From assembly GCA_950097015.1 (NCBI GenBank), contig CATNEN010000010.1, forward strand, positions 3,178,501 through 3,242,500: a stretch of DNA of 64,000 nt, given 5' to 3'. The notes under the pieces are model-generated. The model did no database searches. It was not told the origin of the DNA and saw only the letters and a list, made by a program, of their open reading frames with translations. A program made the position numbers and the translations under genes. This DNA is from Macrostomum hystrix (Eukaryota > Platyhelminthes > Macrostomidae). This document shows positions 1 to 12,557 of this stretch, one piece after another. Position 1 is the stretch's first letter, and each line of letters begins with the position of its first letter.

Positions 1-64
1 CAGATTACTCTAAGAATCGGTCATTCAGTGAGCAGATTACTCTAAGAATCGGTCATTCAGTGAG
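1..64. repeat. Two copies of a 32-bp tandem repeat
   Basis: A 32-base unit beginning CAGATTACTCTAAGAATCGG occurs twice in perfect tandem at the window edge, so the array may continue outside the window. Confidence 0.85.
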
Positions 65-1499
65 ACCTAGTAAATCGTTTTATGACAGAAAATGAACAAG
101 AAGGCGAATAAAACTTGGCACACTTCGATTAAAAGTGCAAAGCATGTCGGGACGAATTAAACCGGTCACAAACGGAACATACCTCGGGTCTTAAGAGACC
201 ATATCAGCATATTTTATTATAATCAACTATTATTTTCGCATTTTCGCTGGCAGTAAAGAAGCAACGGCCATCAAATAAGCAAATCTGACAGGCGAAGCGA
301 ATTTTAAAAGAAAAATTAATTCAGTGCTTAATAAAAATCACTCGTTGCTACTTCTAGTAGCCACAAAAGAGCATTAGGAGAGGGAGATTGGAAAAAATAA
401 AAAAATCTCGTTACACCAAGTTGCGAACTAGAAAAGAACCTGACAAACTCAAACTTAGGGCCGCTAATTCGGTTTGGACCATAGAAGGACAGCCCTGCAC
501 AGATCAGAGTCGGCTTATTCTTGAATCATTGATGCAGACGAAAAACTGCGGCCCAAAAACCTAGTGTTTTAGTTCATGTTGGATAAATACAATTACTTGA
601 ATAATATAACCAAGCAAGGCTAGTATTGTGCAGGCAGGCCGACAGAAATAGATGAGAACGGCATTGATTAGCGAGAAGAACAGGAAAGCACAATTGAATT
701 CTCGACAGTCGCTGTGTCGAAAATGTGAAACGTGCCGAAATTGATAGCAATACACTTTAAGTAGTATATAAGGAGCGGTAGCGAGGAAATTAAAGCAGAC
801 TATCGAGCATTCGGATTTATCGATATAAGCCTTCCCAGGACGCCAGGCTTAAGAGTAAAAGAGCAGACAACGATTGCACAAGTAATCTGAGAAACCAATA
901 TTTACTGAGGCTACTGTCTGCTAGGCTAATTTAGTTTAGTCATATTTGAATAGTTCTTTGTTACAACAAAATACTTCATCACAGAGCGGCTATAAACACC
1001 ATAGAGAGCAGGCCGAGAGCTCATATCAGATCTAGGCTTACAGAAGAGGAATAAAATGGGGGAGAAAACTAGACCAAATGACGAATTCGAAGATGAAGAG
1101 AGCATTGTTGAATAGTTGAATCAGATAAGCTGTAGATGAGTCACAATTAACGATTCTCTGTTGCAAATTTAATAAAAAAGACAAGTCAAGTTTCATGAAC
1201 AACGAATTAGGCTGGAGCGAAAACTCTACTCTTGTCCACCGCTAAAGAACCTGTTACCAGGTGCCGACAGAGAAATTAACCAGAGTGCTCAAACACAACA
1301 CAGCAGCGATACCGTAGGCATTGTTGGCGGGCGATGAGGCAAGGCGAAACTGGGGGGAAGGTGCTGGCAAATCCGTGACCAAGGCAACACCGATGGGCAT
1401 ACAAAAATATAAGAGGGGACACTCCAATCAATAATCAATGCGATACAAAGACTGTCCGACAGAGCAGAATAAACAGAAAGAAGATTTGCAGCAATTGCA
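65..1499. other. Non-coding 3' flank of the ZYG11-like gene
   Basis: I see no convincing gene here. The stretch is AT-rich and has many stops in all frames. It probably contains the 3' untranslated region and downstream flank of the minus-strand gene that ends at 1500. Confidence 0.5.
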
Positions 1500-4400
1500 T
1501 CACAACTTATTCAATTCTGAGGCGCCTTCCATCTGGTTCTGATGCTCGCTTCCGCCCACGCCGCCTGAACCTGAACCTGACGGCGACGATGAAGCGCTTG
1601 ACGATCGATGCAGGGCCGCGCTGCCGCTTCCCCCGCCGGCCCGACAACTGGTCCTGGATGAAGACTTGAGCACGGAGGATTCCGTGCCGCTGCTGCCACC
1701 GCCACCGACAGCACCTAGCAGCTCCTCCGGCTGCTCATTCGCCGCCTCATCGCCAGGCGCCTCCTCTGACTGATTTTTGGCGCCCCCGCTATTGGACGAC
1801 TCACTGTCGCCCTCCTTTCGGCAGCCGTCTTCGACGTTGCTATCCTCGTCGTCGTCATCGTCATCATCGTCACTGCCTCCGGCTTGCGACTCTGGACGGT
1901 CCTCTAAAGCTCCGGCAATCTCGGTGTCGCCGCCATCGCCAGCGCGCAAAAGGGCGAGAATTTCCGAAGCGAGGGTGCCGATAGCGACGCAGAGTCGCTG
2001 CTGACGGTCCGCATCGGCTGTGGCCGCAGCTGCGTCGTCGACATCGCCGCAAGTCGTCGAATTGACTTCCACTTCGGCCTCAGCGTCAGCATCGGCGGGG
2101 ACATCGTCGCGGTAACGATCGTCGTCTTCATCGGCTTCGTCCAACTGCTCGGCCATTGACGCAGCGGCGGCGGCAGCGGCCTCCGGCGGCAGGAGGGCGC
2201 GAATGTTGCGCAGGAGCCTGGGCGACAGCAGCGGCAGGTAGGTGGGGCGGTTTCGGCAGCAGACCTGCCGGATGGCCCACAGCGACCACAGCTGGGCGCT
2301 GGGGTGCCGGCCGGGCTCCAGCAGGCGCACAAACGGCCGGAACGACCGATAGGCGACCATCTCGGCATCCGGCGAGGACCAGGAAAGCACAGCGTTGCCA
2401 ACAGCTGGCAGGAGGCGACGGCGAGGCCGCTCACTGAGTCGTTCTAGCCAGACGCGGTCGGGCAGGAGGCTGAGGTTTGCCAGGACTCCGGCGGCGAAGT
2501 AGGCAACGCTAAGGCAAGTGTCGGTCAGCAGCTGGCTCAGCGTCTGAGTGGGTGAGGAGGATATTCGGGAGGAATTCGAAACTGCTGCACAATAAAAACT
2601 GCTGAACTAAGAAAGTACTGGAAGAAGATAAGGAGAGATGGAGAAAGGATAAAATGAGGAGCTATATGTATGATAAAACGAGAAGACAGGATAAGCGCGG
2701 AGATAGGAGAAAATGAGGAGATAGGGGGATAGAGTAGGGGGTCTGAGATGAGGCTATAGATGAGAGATGAAGGTTTGTGCTACCCATGGGGATGGAATGG
2801 GACTAATACATGAATTACTCACAGTGATGAGGTCGCTATCCAGCAGGGACTCCCTGGTGGCCGGCATTTCGGCGATATTGTTGAGCAGGCCGAGGCACTT
2901 TGGCAGGATGCACTGCCTGGCGTCGGCAGCGGCGGCGCAGTCCAGCAGTCGGAAGAGCTTCAGGTAGGCCTCGATGCCGCCGGCGCCAACAAACAGGCGG
3001 CAGCTGGGCTCGCATTCGTCTGTGAGGTTCCAGAGTGCGCTGAGAGCGAATTTCAGCGTCGGGTCCAGGTCTGACGGGCCTGGCGGCTTGGGCAGGTCGG
3101 TGAGCTGCGAGCGCAGCAGGCGGCGGCGCTCCTGCACCAGGGCCACCAGGCGGGCGAACAGCCGGTCCTGGGAGGTCAGGAGGGCCAGATCCCGGCTGCT
3201 GACCTTGGCTGACACAATGCTGACTATGGCCACCAGCATGCGCACCATGTGCTGGTCTGTGAACTGCACCAGGCCGTCGCACACCAGGGACAGGCACCAG
3301 AGCCGGTCGAACTCTGCCTGATGCAGGAAGCAATCGTTGCACAGCGTCAGCAGGGCATTCTTCTGCAACTGTTGCTGCTTTGGAAAATTGCCCATGGCGT
3401 TTAGCACCAGGTCTACGACTGTGTTCCGAACTGCGGGACTGAGCTTGAAGCTCAGCTGATAGCGGGTGAGATTGTACAGTACGGCCGTGCCAGCCAGCTG
3501 CAGCTGCATCCTGTGCGAATACTTGCGCAGCACGGGAAAGGTGGCCCTCAGGAGGCGCTCTCTCAGGTTGAACATGTGATTGGTGTGCAGGAACACCGCG
3601 CACAGAGTTTGCTGCATGTAGTTTTCCCTGTCTCTGTAACGCTCCAGACAACGGATGAGCTGGTCCTCGGTGTCGAAGCCGGCGATTTCAACCGGCAGCT
3701 CCGGCTCGCCAGTCAGCTGTTCGTCAACCATGGCGAAGCCGAGGAATTTCAGACTTGGCCTGGCCAGCACGAACTGGCGCAGCAGGGGGATTTCCAGCTT
3801 GAGCTTGTTGCCAGACACGTCCAGATGCTCCAGGCGGGGCAGGAAGCTGGGTGAGCTGAACAGTTCGCGCACCTGCTGCTGGATCTGCGGCTTGCCAAAT
3901 CTGCAATTCGATCAATAGGCGATCGATAAGCGATCAATAGACACGCGATAATACCAGAAATTCTAGAACACGTGAAAACTTTCCTAAAAATGAATAATTA
4001 AAGATTCTGAAATGATCTGCATCATCTCAGACTTCGGTGTCTGCTGGCCTTCATTTAGGCGAAGCTTCTGGACCTTCAACGGGTGGCCCCAGCTGTGTAC
4101 ACATGCTGGGATGCGAATTCTACAGTCTCGATCATCAAGCAAATAACAATCCTTGAAAATTCACTGGAAAATACATTTTCAGCTGAAGACTTCGGCACAC
4201 ATACACACACTGGCACAGAAGAACACGTACAACCAAGCTACATAAATTGTGAGAAAAAATTGTCGTCATCTCGCCCAATTTTTATGGTTGTTTTTACTAA
4301 AATTGAAGATAAAATAGGCGGCGGATGGGCGCCGGAGGCGGGAGACAGGGCGCTGAGAAAACCGAGACGCGGGAAACAATTACATCAAAAGCAAATTATG

Positions 4401-5672
4401 ATTAGCACAGCGCGGACTCAAAATATATCTGCGTGCGGGCCAATTTGGGGCTTGTGTAGGCATGAAGACTGTTGTGTGAGTCGCAGGATTTACTACTCAA
4501 ATCAATCGGCGAGCACATCTCCATAAGCACACGAACAGACTAGTACTACTCATAGAAATAGTAGATGCAATAATATTAGCTGAGCAGACCTGGCCAGGCT
4601 GGTGTCATCGCTGATGTCTAACAGCAGCAGATTCTCCAGCTCGGACAGTACAGTGAGGAATCTGCCGGCCTGCTTCGGCTTCACGCCGTACAGTCGCAGA
4701 TACTTCAGCCGGTGTCGCATTCGCCTCAGCGGCCAGATGTCTACCACGTCAGTCTTGGAGATGTCCAAATGGACCAGGTGACGCAGATCGTTGCAGATGA
4801 CCTCCAGGCATTTGCAGTCGAGCTCAGTGTTGGCCAGGTTGAGGCTGGCTAGGCTGCGGAACACAGACAGGCAGACAATCACTGGCAGCTTGTCGCACAG
4901 GATGGAAGTGCCAGCCAGGTTGAATGAGATCATCTGCTGCTTGCTGGCGTCAGAAAGGCAGCTGACCAGAGAGTACAGATTCACCTGTTCCAGGTGCACG
5001 CAGGTTAGTCGCAGAAGGCGATGCCGCTTCAGCACCTGTTTTGGAGTTCAATAAAAGTTCAGTGAAACGTGACAGTTGCAATGCAATTACAAATGTGAAC
5101 ATGCTTAGATCCAGTCAGCTTTAGTTTCCTAACAACGATGGCAATAATGGAATTGCATTACATATCGTATAATTTCCCCAATGCCTTAACATCTTAAGAA
5201 CTCAATGTCTTAAGGTAAATTTTATTTTGCTTCAGCAAGCAAGCAATCCTGTTTAATAACAATTGCTAACCTTCAGGCTCTCTAGAGACAGATCCTCAGC
5301 GTTCTCGAGGTGGACGCACTGCAGGCCGCATCTGTCCGGCGTGAAGGCGCCTAGCAGCGGGTCGGTCAGCTTGCCACCGGCCGCCAGAGCATTCAGCAGC
5401 TTGTCGGCCACGGCCGGGTACAAGTAGGGCACAAAGGGGTAGAAGGAGACGCGGGAGCTGCAGACGCTGTCGCCAGCTGGGCCGGCCAGATCGCGAAGTC
5501 CGCGAGAGGCGAGCAGGCGAACGCACAGATCCTCCAGGCTAGGCGGCAGGCTTGGCGACTGAGACGCTGTGGCAGCCGCTGCGGCTGCTGCCGACGAGCC
5601 AGACGCCGATGCTGGTAAAGCGGCCACGGCCGCAGCAGCCGAAGCTGCAGGCTGCTGCTGACGTTGGCTCAT
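1500..5672 (-). CDS. ZYG11/ZER1-like substrate receptor of a CUL2 ubiquitin ligase
   Basis: Spliced minus-strand gene with exons 5672-5271, 5035-4590, 3900-2823 and 2543-1500. All junctions are GT-AG and in phase, giving about 989 residues. The Ala/Gln-rich N-terminus is followed by a BC-box-like motif (SLEDLCVRLL, about residues 45-54), the elongin-binding element of VHL-box proteins. Exon 2 and the start of exon 3 hold leucine-rich repeats (for example LEHLDVSGNKL). The rest of exon 3 and the start of exon 4 form ARM-like helical repeats (LWNLTDECEPSCRLF, LGLLNNIAEMPATRESLL), and exon 4 continues with YFAAGVLANLSLL and LWSLWAIRQVC, as in ZYG11B and ZER1. Known members recognise N-terminal glycine degrons. 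Those proteins are roughly 750 residues long; this one has an extra tail of about 220 residues rich in Asp/Glu, Ser and Gly. The start is the first ATG before the conserved region. ZYG11 versus ZER1 cannot be decided by eye. Confidence 0.85.
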
Positions 5673-6918
5673 AGAGATGATAAATCAAGATCCGTGTCAG
5701 CTGTTCTGTCGTCCTTCTTTTACAGAAATCAGTCAATATTGAAGCACACACAAGACTGTATTCACAGATGCCCAACTCCTGCTGACGTTTTATCTGGTCT
5801 GTGAAAATAATACAATGCGTGCTTAGTTACCAAATTATTTTTGGATTTTTTATGAAACAATTATTTCCCTTTAGTTAGTATTTATTAATGACATTTTTAT
5901 GGTTTAATAAAAAATATTATAAATTGTCCACTTCAAAATTCTTAAAAATGAATGGCCAGGGGTACAGATATAGTTGTGTATATTAGCTACACTAGTGCAT
6001 GAAATTATAAGAGTAGATGACAATGATTCCATCATTTTTAGCATATAAATACAAACTGCTTACAAGTTACTATTTTAACCCAGCATATTGCAGTTTACCA
6101 ATGTTCTTAGATAAATTAGGTAAGCTGTGTTAAAGTAAAGGAAAATATAGTAAATTATTTCCCTTTCTGATGAAAACGATTAGAGGGAGAGAAAACTATT
6201 TCTCTTACATGTCATGTATAGCCATATAATAAAAATATATAAAGGCAAACTCTTATTTTGTGACATTTAATTATTTAACAACTTTTTCTTCACATTTCAG
6301 CCTACGAGTAATGGGTGACTATTAATATGGCTAAATGACCTAGGCCACCTATGACAATTGCAACCTATGCCAATTGAGAATATGCTGATGAACTATGCAA
6401 CCTGAATTTTACCATGCGCAGTTGGTCACATGTGGGCTGCTTTGCAACACCTGAACTGCAATGCCAAGTTGGAGCCTATTCTTTGTGGACCCCAATGACC
6501 CCACCTAAACACATAATTGATGTGACAATTTCTGGAGGATGTGTGGCACAAGTGACACATTGTTTCAGACTCACCTGAATGAGTACCTCTGGCACTGCCT
6601 TTTCCTAGAAAAGATGCTTGGCAAATTTCAGTACTGGGTTGCCCACTACTATTAATTGCTGGCTATGTCCTTTTAGCAGTTATCATATAAGTTTTGCTAA
6701 GGAAAAAGAAGCAAAATAATTTATCTCCACAGACTAGGAGTTTGCCATATTATTAATCATATTGTTATTTGTCTATTTGATTTGATGTATTTATTCATTC
6801 ATTTAATCAAACCAACAAACATTTTATGTTACAACAGTTCCTTGCACTTTGAGAAATAAGAAATGATAGCCAATTAAAATTTTTTGTCTCTAAAGGAAGC
6901 ATAGGGCCTAGCTCAGGT
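5673..6918. other. AT-rich intergenic DNA
   Basis: It starts with the upstream flank of the ZYG11-like gene. Otherwise I see only AT-rich sequence with short runs and no supportable gene. Confidence 0.5.
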
Positions 6919-6995
6919 CAGAGGTTGATAAACTCTGGCCTGCAGGCCAAATCTGGCCCACAAAGACTTTATCTGGCCCATGTCTTTCTGCAATC
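6919..6995. mobile_element. Possible hAT-type transposon end fragment
   Basis: The stretch starting CAGAGGTTGATAAACTCTGG and continuing CCTGCAGGCCAAATCTGGCC resembles terminal inverted repeats of Tip100/Charlie-like hAT elements, which typically begin CAGNGGT and contain a GGCC(n)GGCCAAATCTGGCC block. I did not find a matching opposite end, so this would be a relic. Confidence 0.35.
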
Positions 6996-7281
6996 TCTTA
7001 AAAGTAATGTAAACTGCAAACTCTGATTTCACAAACTCCCTTATCTTTAGGCTTTGGGAGAGAAAGTCCCATGCTTAGCAGCTAAGGATTTTTTCTAGTC
7101 TATAAGCCAACATGTAAAAGGCCAAAAAAGCTTTAAAGCTGGTCTATGATTTAGACTGGTGGGGATTGCACTTATTTGGGTGGCTTAGGATAGAGGAGGA
7201 GGGATTGGTGTAAATGTAATGTATGAGTGTGAGTTCTGCATATCAATCTGGTTGTCTTTATCACTATCCATACATGCACAA

Positions 7282-7304
7282 CACCCGGCCGAAACGGCCG
7301 GGTG
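7282..7304. repeat. Perfect GC-rich hairpin
   Basis: A 10-bp perfect stem (CACCCGGCCG / CGGCCGGGTG) with an AAA loop lies in AT-rich DNA. It is followed by a 7310-7520 stretch with repeated GAGCAAACT(T/A)AGT motifs. This may be one end of an unidentified transposon. Confidence 0.5.
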
Positions 7305-7529
7305 AAACGAGGGCCAAGCAAGGTAAGTTGCAAAAACCAATCAACCAAGCGCAAAAAATCAAAGGGGGGACCAAGGGACAAAAAAGGAAGGCGTGAAGAA
7401 TAGAAAAAAGGGGAGAGAAAAAAAGAGCAAATGAGAGCAAACTAAGTCGTAAATAGAGCAATGAAACAAACTCAGTTGCAACTGAGAGCAAACTTAGTTG
7501 TAAATAGAGCAAAAACTATGTCGCATGGC

Positions 7530-9970
7530 TGGCTAAGATTTGGGAGGTTGCACATGTATGTCACTATCTATCACATAATAAAGGATAAGGGTTATACCTG
7601 AATAAAGAACCAAGAATTTACTTTCCCAACAGCAAAAATGACAAGGCCTTTTTAATATATAGCTTGTATTGAAACACTATTGACTCTAAAACACAATGGC
7701 TTCAGCACTGCCACAGATAAATTACAAGGTAGACACAGAGCACAGTGCATTGTTTTGTCAGACTTGTGGTGCCAGTTGGCATAATAGGTCCAAATCTAGT
7801 GTCAACTCAAACCAGCTGGCCTGGCTTGCATATATTAAATTGTAAGATTTTAAATGGAAAAAATCACATTTTTGCATTTTTTTAGTTTTCAAATTTCAGT
7901 TTTATTTGCTTTCTTTATTATATTAAAGAATTTATCTATGATTTTGAAATTCATATATTTTATCACTTAATTGTATTTCTCTTTATAAAATTGTATTAAG
8001 TTTTGGCACCAACCAATATTACTAGGGCCTATTATAAACAAAGTAAATAAAAACAGTTATGCAGCTTAAACTATATTAATGCCTAAATAGAACATCTTAC
8101 AACAAAAAGCTAAAAATACATTTTAAGCAGATATGTTTTGTTTTGCTTTGGTTAAGATAAATAAATATATAGAACTTGCTACTTCTATATTTCAATTTAA
8201 GAATAGGGAACTTAAATACTTGTGATGTGGTTGGAGTAGGTTTAAAGTTTGTTACTTTGTGCATTAAGTCTAGAAAATTAGAAATGACATTAGCCATAGC
8301 CTGGATAATTGGCTATAGTATAGATAAGACAATGACTAATACAATAGAGTGAATTATTATTTTTAATGAATAGGCCTATACTGCTATAGTAGAGCTTCTA
8401 TAAATCAAGACTTGGTTAAATACTTAATTAGAAACCTAGCAATTTATTTTGTGTTTTCCTCAGTAGCTATTATATTATTAAATATTTATGAGAAATTTAG
8501 TTGTTTAATTGTTATTGCATCTTTCTAATGTTTTATGTTCACTATATATATTTTTTGTTTTTATGTCTATGGTACATTAGGCATATTTATCCTAGTCTAT
8601 TATATCAAAACAACAAAAAAACAAAATGATCACAAATTGTGCAAAGAAGGAAACCTGTTGCTCACACAACAGTGTTTGTGTCAGCTTCTAGGTTATTTTG
8701 GTCCATGAAGTTTGTTTTTTGACCAATTGATGTTTGGTGTATGTAGCCCATGGGTTATTTATCAGTAAAATAGGTACCTAAAATAATTCAGATCAGAAAA
8801 CTGATAGGCCCCTAGGGCCTAGATTCTCAAGATGTCATTTGTCAAACTATCACTGCATGCTATCCCATACATTAAGTATGAGTCAAGGAAGACCAGCTGT
8901 ATAATTTGGTACATTATGCACCATACAGGCCATGGCTCATGGGTCTTTTCTAATTTTCTAGACTGAATGCACGAGAACAAAGTAACAAACTTTAAGCATT
9001 TAAATATGAAATCCAGCCTGCATTTCCAAATATTGTATAGCACTCTCTACATAGCACTAGTAGGTGCTCCCCCGAGATTAAAGCTAGCATTTAATCTTTT
9101 TAGAACTAGAAATCTGGTATCTCAATAACCAAGTAAAACTAGCGTGCTGAATAGGCCCTAGCGTGCGGAATAGTGTTCGGAATAGCATGCGGTGAAAGTT
9201 TAACACTTGAGATTTCCAAAGCAAATGTAAGTAAAAATGCCTAATCACTCTTTATTTCATTCAAGTAATAAAACGCAACAAAGAATAAAATATAAAACCA
9301 GTTTTATCATAGAGCTAATTAATATTTCCTTAAATTGCAAATCTTCAAAAGTCCTAAAAAGTATTACTGCGACACCGCCGGTAGTGTTAGGATTCTTTAT
9401 ACGAAATAAAAAAGTCTTCAATTTAAAGCAAAGTCGAAAATAAACACTAGCAATGGTAAAGCGCAAGAAGTGTAAAACTAAGTTGTACGTTAATAGCATT
9501 TACATATAGTTAAGAATTATTTCATTGCTTTTCTGATACAATCACTCTATATTTTATATTTTGTTTGTTTACACTTTTGTTCCTAAAATGGGTAAATCCG
9601 AAACGATCTGCTGAAATCTGTAGAAATGTGTCCGGTGCAAATATTCTCTTAACTCAATAATATAATTGGGCAATTTTATATACAAACCAACCGTATGGTC
9701 ACCCAAAGCTTTGTAGCAGAAAGAACAGCTGAAGGCCGATTTGTTTTAGTATTAGCAGACAATTTATTTCTCGAAACGCGTGCAACTATGATGTCCGTAG
9801 TAAGAGCTGTTTTTTAATATCCTATTTTATTCCACTAAAAGTCTAGAATCGGCTGTTGGGCAAATGAAATATACAAAGACAGCATTCCAAAGATGGAGCT
9901 TTATGTGTTGTTTTCGAATTTTTGCAGAAAATGAAAATTCTCTGAGCGATAAATCGATGTCCGTAAATCG
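7530..9970. other. AT-rich intergenic DNA
   Basis: Only short ORFs with no recognisable motif are present. Nothing here supports a gene. Confidence 0.5.
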
Positions 9971-9973
9971 GCG

Positions 9974-10336
9974 TGTAACCTAACCGACGCCGTTTCTTCG
10001 CTCCTTATGAATATCTAGGAATAGAACTTTACTAAAATGTGTAAATGTTTCTCATAAATTCAATGCGCTAATCAGGTTGACGCATCTCGTCGAGATTTTT
10101 TCGAGGTTTGATATTTTTTCAAGTCATAAACTTTTTGGTGAGCACGTACCGCATGTAACATAACCGACGCCGAAATTTTGTCGCTATAAAGGAAAGCATT
10201 TTAAAGGCATAGATTTCGACATAAAAAATGAATATAACTCTACAACACGTATTGAACAAAGTATTAGATATTAATTATGTGCTTTGCCTTCACTTTAGAA
10301 AGCATGAAAACACCACAAATGTAACATAACCGACGC
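9974..10336. repeat. Three spaced copies of GTAACATAACCGACGC
   Basis: The motif GTAAC(A/C)TAACCGACGC occurs at 9974, 10155 and 10321, always on the same strand and with similar spacing (181 and 166 bases). The sequence between copies is diverged, suggesting an old tandem array or a dispersed binding motif. Confidence 0.6.
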
Positions 10337-10892
10337 TTGGGTAGCATGATTGTAACTGTATTAAAACAAAGCTATGGTAATGTTCTTGAACAGCACTTTG
10401 CTGGACCTCACTGAAAAAATTATGTTATACACAGTTAGTTATCAGAATTTTAAGCATAAGATAATAGCGTATGGAAATAAAAATGCCTGGAAATTAAGTG
10501 CGTTTGTAATTCCACGTACATTGAAATGTCGCTATTGATTATGATGGTAAATGAAACACATTTTATAGCCTGATTTGCTTTAGAGATTTGCTTTAGAAAG
10601 TCAAAGTTCTCATTGTGGAAGCCACTACTGAGAACAATATTTTTAGCTTCACTGAGTAAAAATGGGGCATCCCAATTTTGCTGGACTTTTTTTACCATAC
10701 AATTTCTTGTGTCTGTTGTGAGAATGTCAGACTCTTCTTTTATTTATTCTCCCTAGATGCATATGTATTGTACTTTTTTCTGAACATACCAATCAAGCAT
10801 TAGATTTATAATGTTTTATTTCTATTGGAGGACCCAATTACATCCTTTCATAGAATCTATATATATAAAAGTGAAAACTCTGTCTGTCTGTC

Positions 10893-10924
<32 letters not shown>

Positions 10925-11434
10925 CAACCTTTTGTCTTTATAGACGCCGAAACCGCTCAACCAAATCGCACCAAACTTTGCACATACCTAAAACCACCTA
11001 CGCTGAGTGCAATAGGCTACTCAAATTCCCGAAAAATCATTTCCTTCCTGCTCAAAAGTGCAAAAAAACTGCTCAAAAATCGTCAAAAAATCACTCAATT
11101 CGACATATCGTCGCCCCACTTTGTCAGATTTTCTCCAAATTTGATCCACTTACACTTTACATGTTTTCCAACAATGCTGTCAATTTTGAACATCTCTACT
11201 CAATCCAGAGCAAAGCTGCATCATCTCAAAGTGAGTCACTTTTTGTTTTCCGAGGACAGCCACCCCAACTCCCCTCCGCCACTCTGCGGGCCAAATTTTA
11301 TTACAGCCACCCCCTCCCTTCCCCGGGCGCCGAAGCCCCAGACTGTACATTGTATTTCAAGCCGTGAATGTACACAGCCCAAACCCCTAGACTGTCTACT
11401 GGCCCCCAAGCAGCACTGAGACTGAGTGCGGTGA

Positions 11435-12130
11435 GTGCGGTGGCGTCCCAGTGCGCAGGGCTCTCCGGTTGATATTTCTCTCCAGCCAGCCTATTTCTCT
11501 CGATATGCTGACGTTGACTGGCTGTCAGAGAGGGCAATTCTGTGTCCTAGAAATGATGCCACCAACGAAATTAACTACCAACTGCTTCAGGAGTTGCCAG
11601 GTGCAGTTTTCACCTACAAGTCAATTGATACAACGTTGACTGATGACACCGCTGTGGAGTATCCTGTTGAGTTTCTGAACTCTCTAGATCCTCCTGGAAC
11701 TCCATCGCACAACTTGCAGCTGAAAGTTGGGGCACCAATTATGCTCCTCCGCAACCTGAATGCGCCAAGGCTGTGTAACGGCACCAGACTGATAGTCAGG
11801 CGGCTCTTCCCACACGTGATTGAGGCCACGATAATGACTGGATCTGGCAGAGGAGAGTCTGTGTTCGTTCCCCGGATTCCAATTATCCCCACGGACCTGC
11901 CATTTCAGTTCAAGCGACTGCAGTTCCCTGTGAGAGTGTGCTTTGCGATGACTATTAACAAGGCTCAGGGACAGTCGCTGAAGGTGGCTGGCATCAACCT
12001 GGAGACTCCTTGCTTCTCGCATGGGCAGCTTTATGTCGCCTGCTCCCGTGTTGGAACTCCAGCTGGCCTATTCATTTTCGCACCAAGGGGAAGAACGAAG
12101 AATGTGGTGTATCCCCAGGACTTGAGGTGA
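11435..12130 (+). pseudogene. Helitron Pif1-like helicase, C-terminal fragment
   Basis: Open frame of about 231 residues; helicase similarity begins near 11505. It contains RAILCPRND followed by the C-terminal superfamily 1B helicase motifs LKVGAPIMLLRNL, FAMTINKAQGQSL and HGQLYVACSRV. These are the last motifs of Pif1-type helicases in Helitron RepHel proteins. The Walker A and B motifs and the Rep nuclease are absent. The apparent start is probably not a real one, because the reading frame simply opens upstream of the homology. The frame reaches a natural stop (TGA at 12128). Confidence 0.85.
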
Positions 12131-12282
12131 CTCGCAAGCAATTAATAGAAAAGTAGTCACGAATTGACCTTGACCTGTCTAACTCTGAACTCTGAAACAG
12201 TTTAATTTTGTTTCTTTGACATTGTTATTGTTATGCCATGGCTATTTTCCTTATGTATACGCGTGTACATGCATACTGTATA

Positions 12283-12557
12283 CAGAGGCAGATTTAGGGG
12301 GGGGGGCGGGGGGGCAGTCGCCCCCCTAAATTTTAATCATGGGAATAAGATGCCCCCACCAGGGGCGCCAGTCGCAGCACTGGCGCTCCTTTTCGGCCGC
12401 TGGCGCCCCTTTTTCAGCCGCTGGCTCCCGTTTTTCAGCCACTGGCGCCCTTTCTTGGCTCCTGGCGCCCTTTTTCGGCCGCTGGCACCCCCTCTGTGAT
12501 TCTCATGGCGCTCCCCTGACAGACCGCCCCAAAACAAAATTCCTGGATCTGCCACTG
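12283..12557. mobile_element. hAT-type MITE nested in Helitron copy 1
   Basis: Terminal inverted repeats CAGAGGCAGATTTAGG and the complement of CCTGGATCTGCCACTG delimit a 275-bp element. It is flanked on both sides by the identical 8-bp duplication ACTGTATA (12275-12282 and 12558-12565). An 8-bp duplication and CAGNGGC ends are typical of hAT transposons. The interior is a run of GGCGCC-rich degenerate repeats without coding capacity. Confidence 0.9.

Noticed and set aside
2156-2437. Plus-strand ORFs over the ZYG11-like gene
   Set aside because: Antisense shadows of GC-rich exons; the minus-strand frames have the conserved repeats and good splice phases.
10825-11419. 180-202 codon ORFs at the Helitron 5' part
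   Set aside because: They start in the TCTG/TG simple repeat and have no domain; the same sequence in copy 2 has lost part of the frame without consequence.
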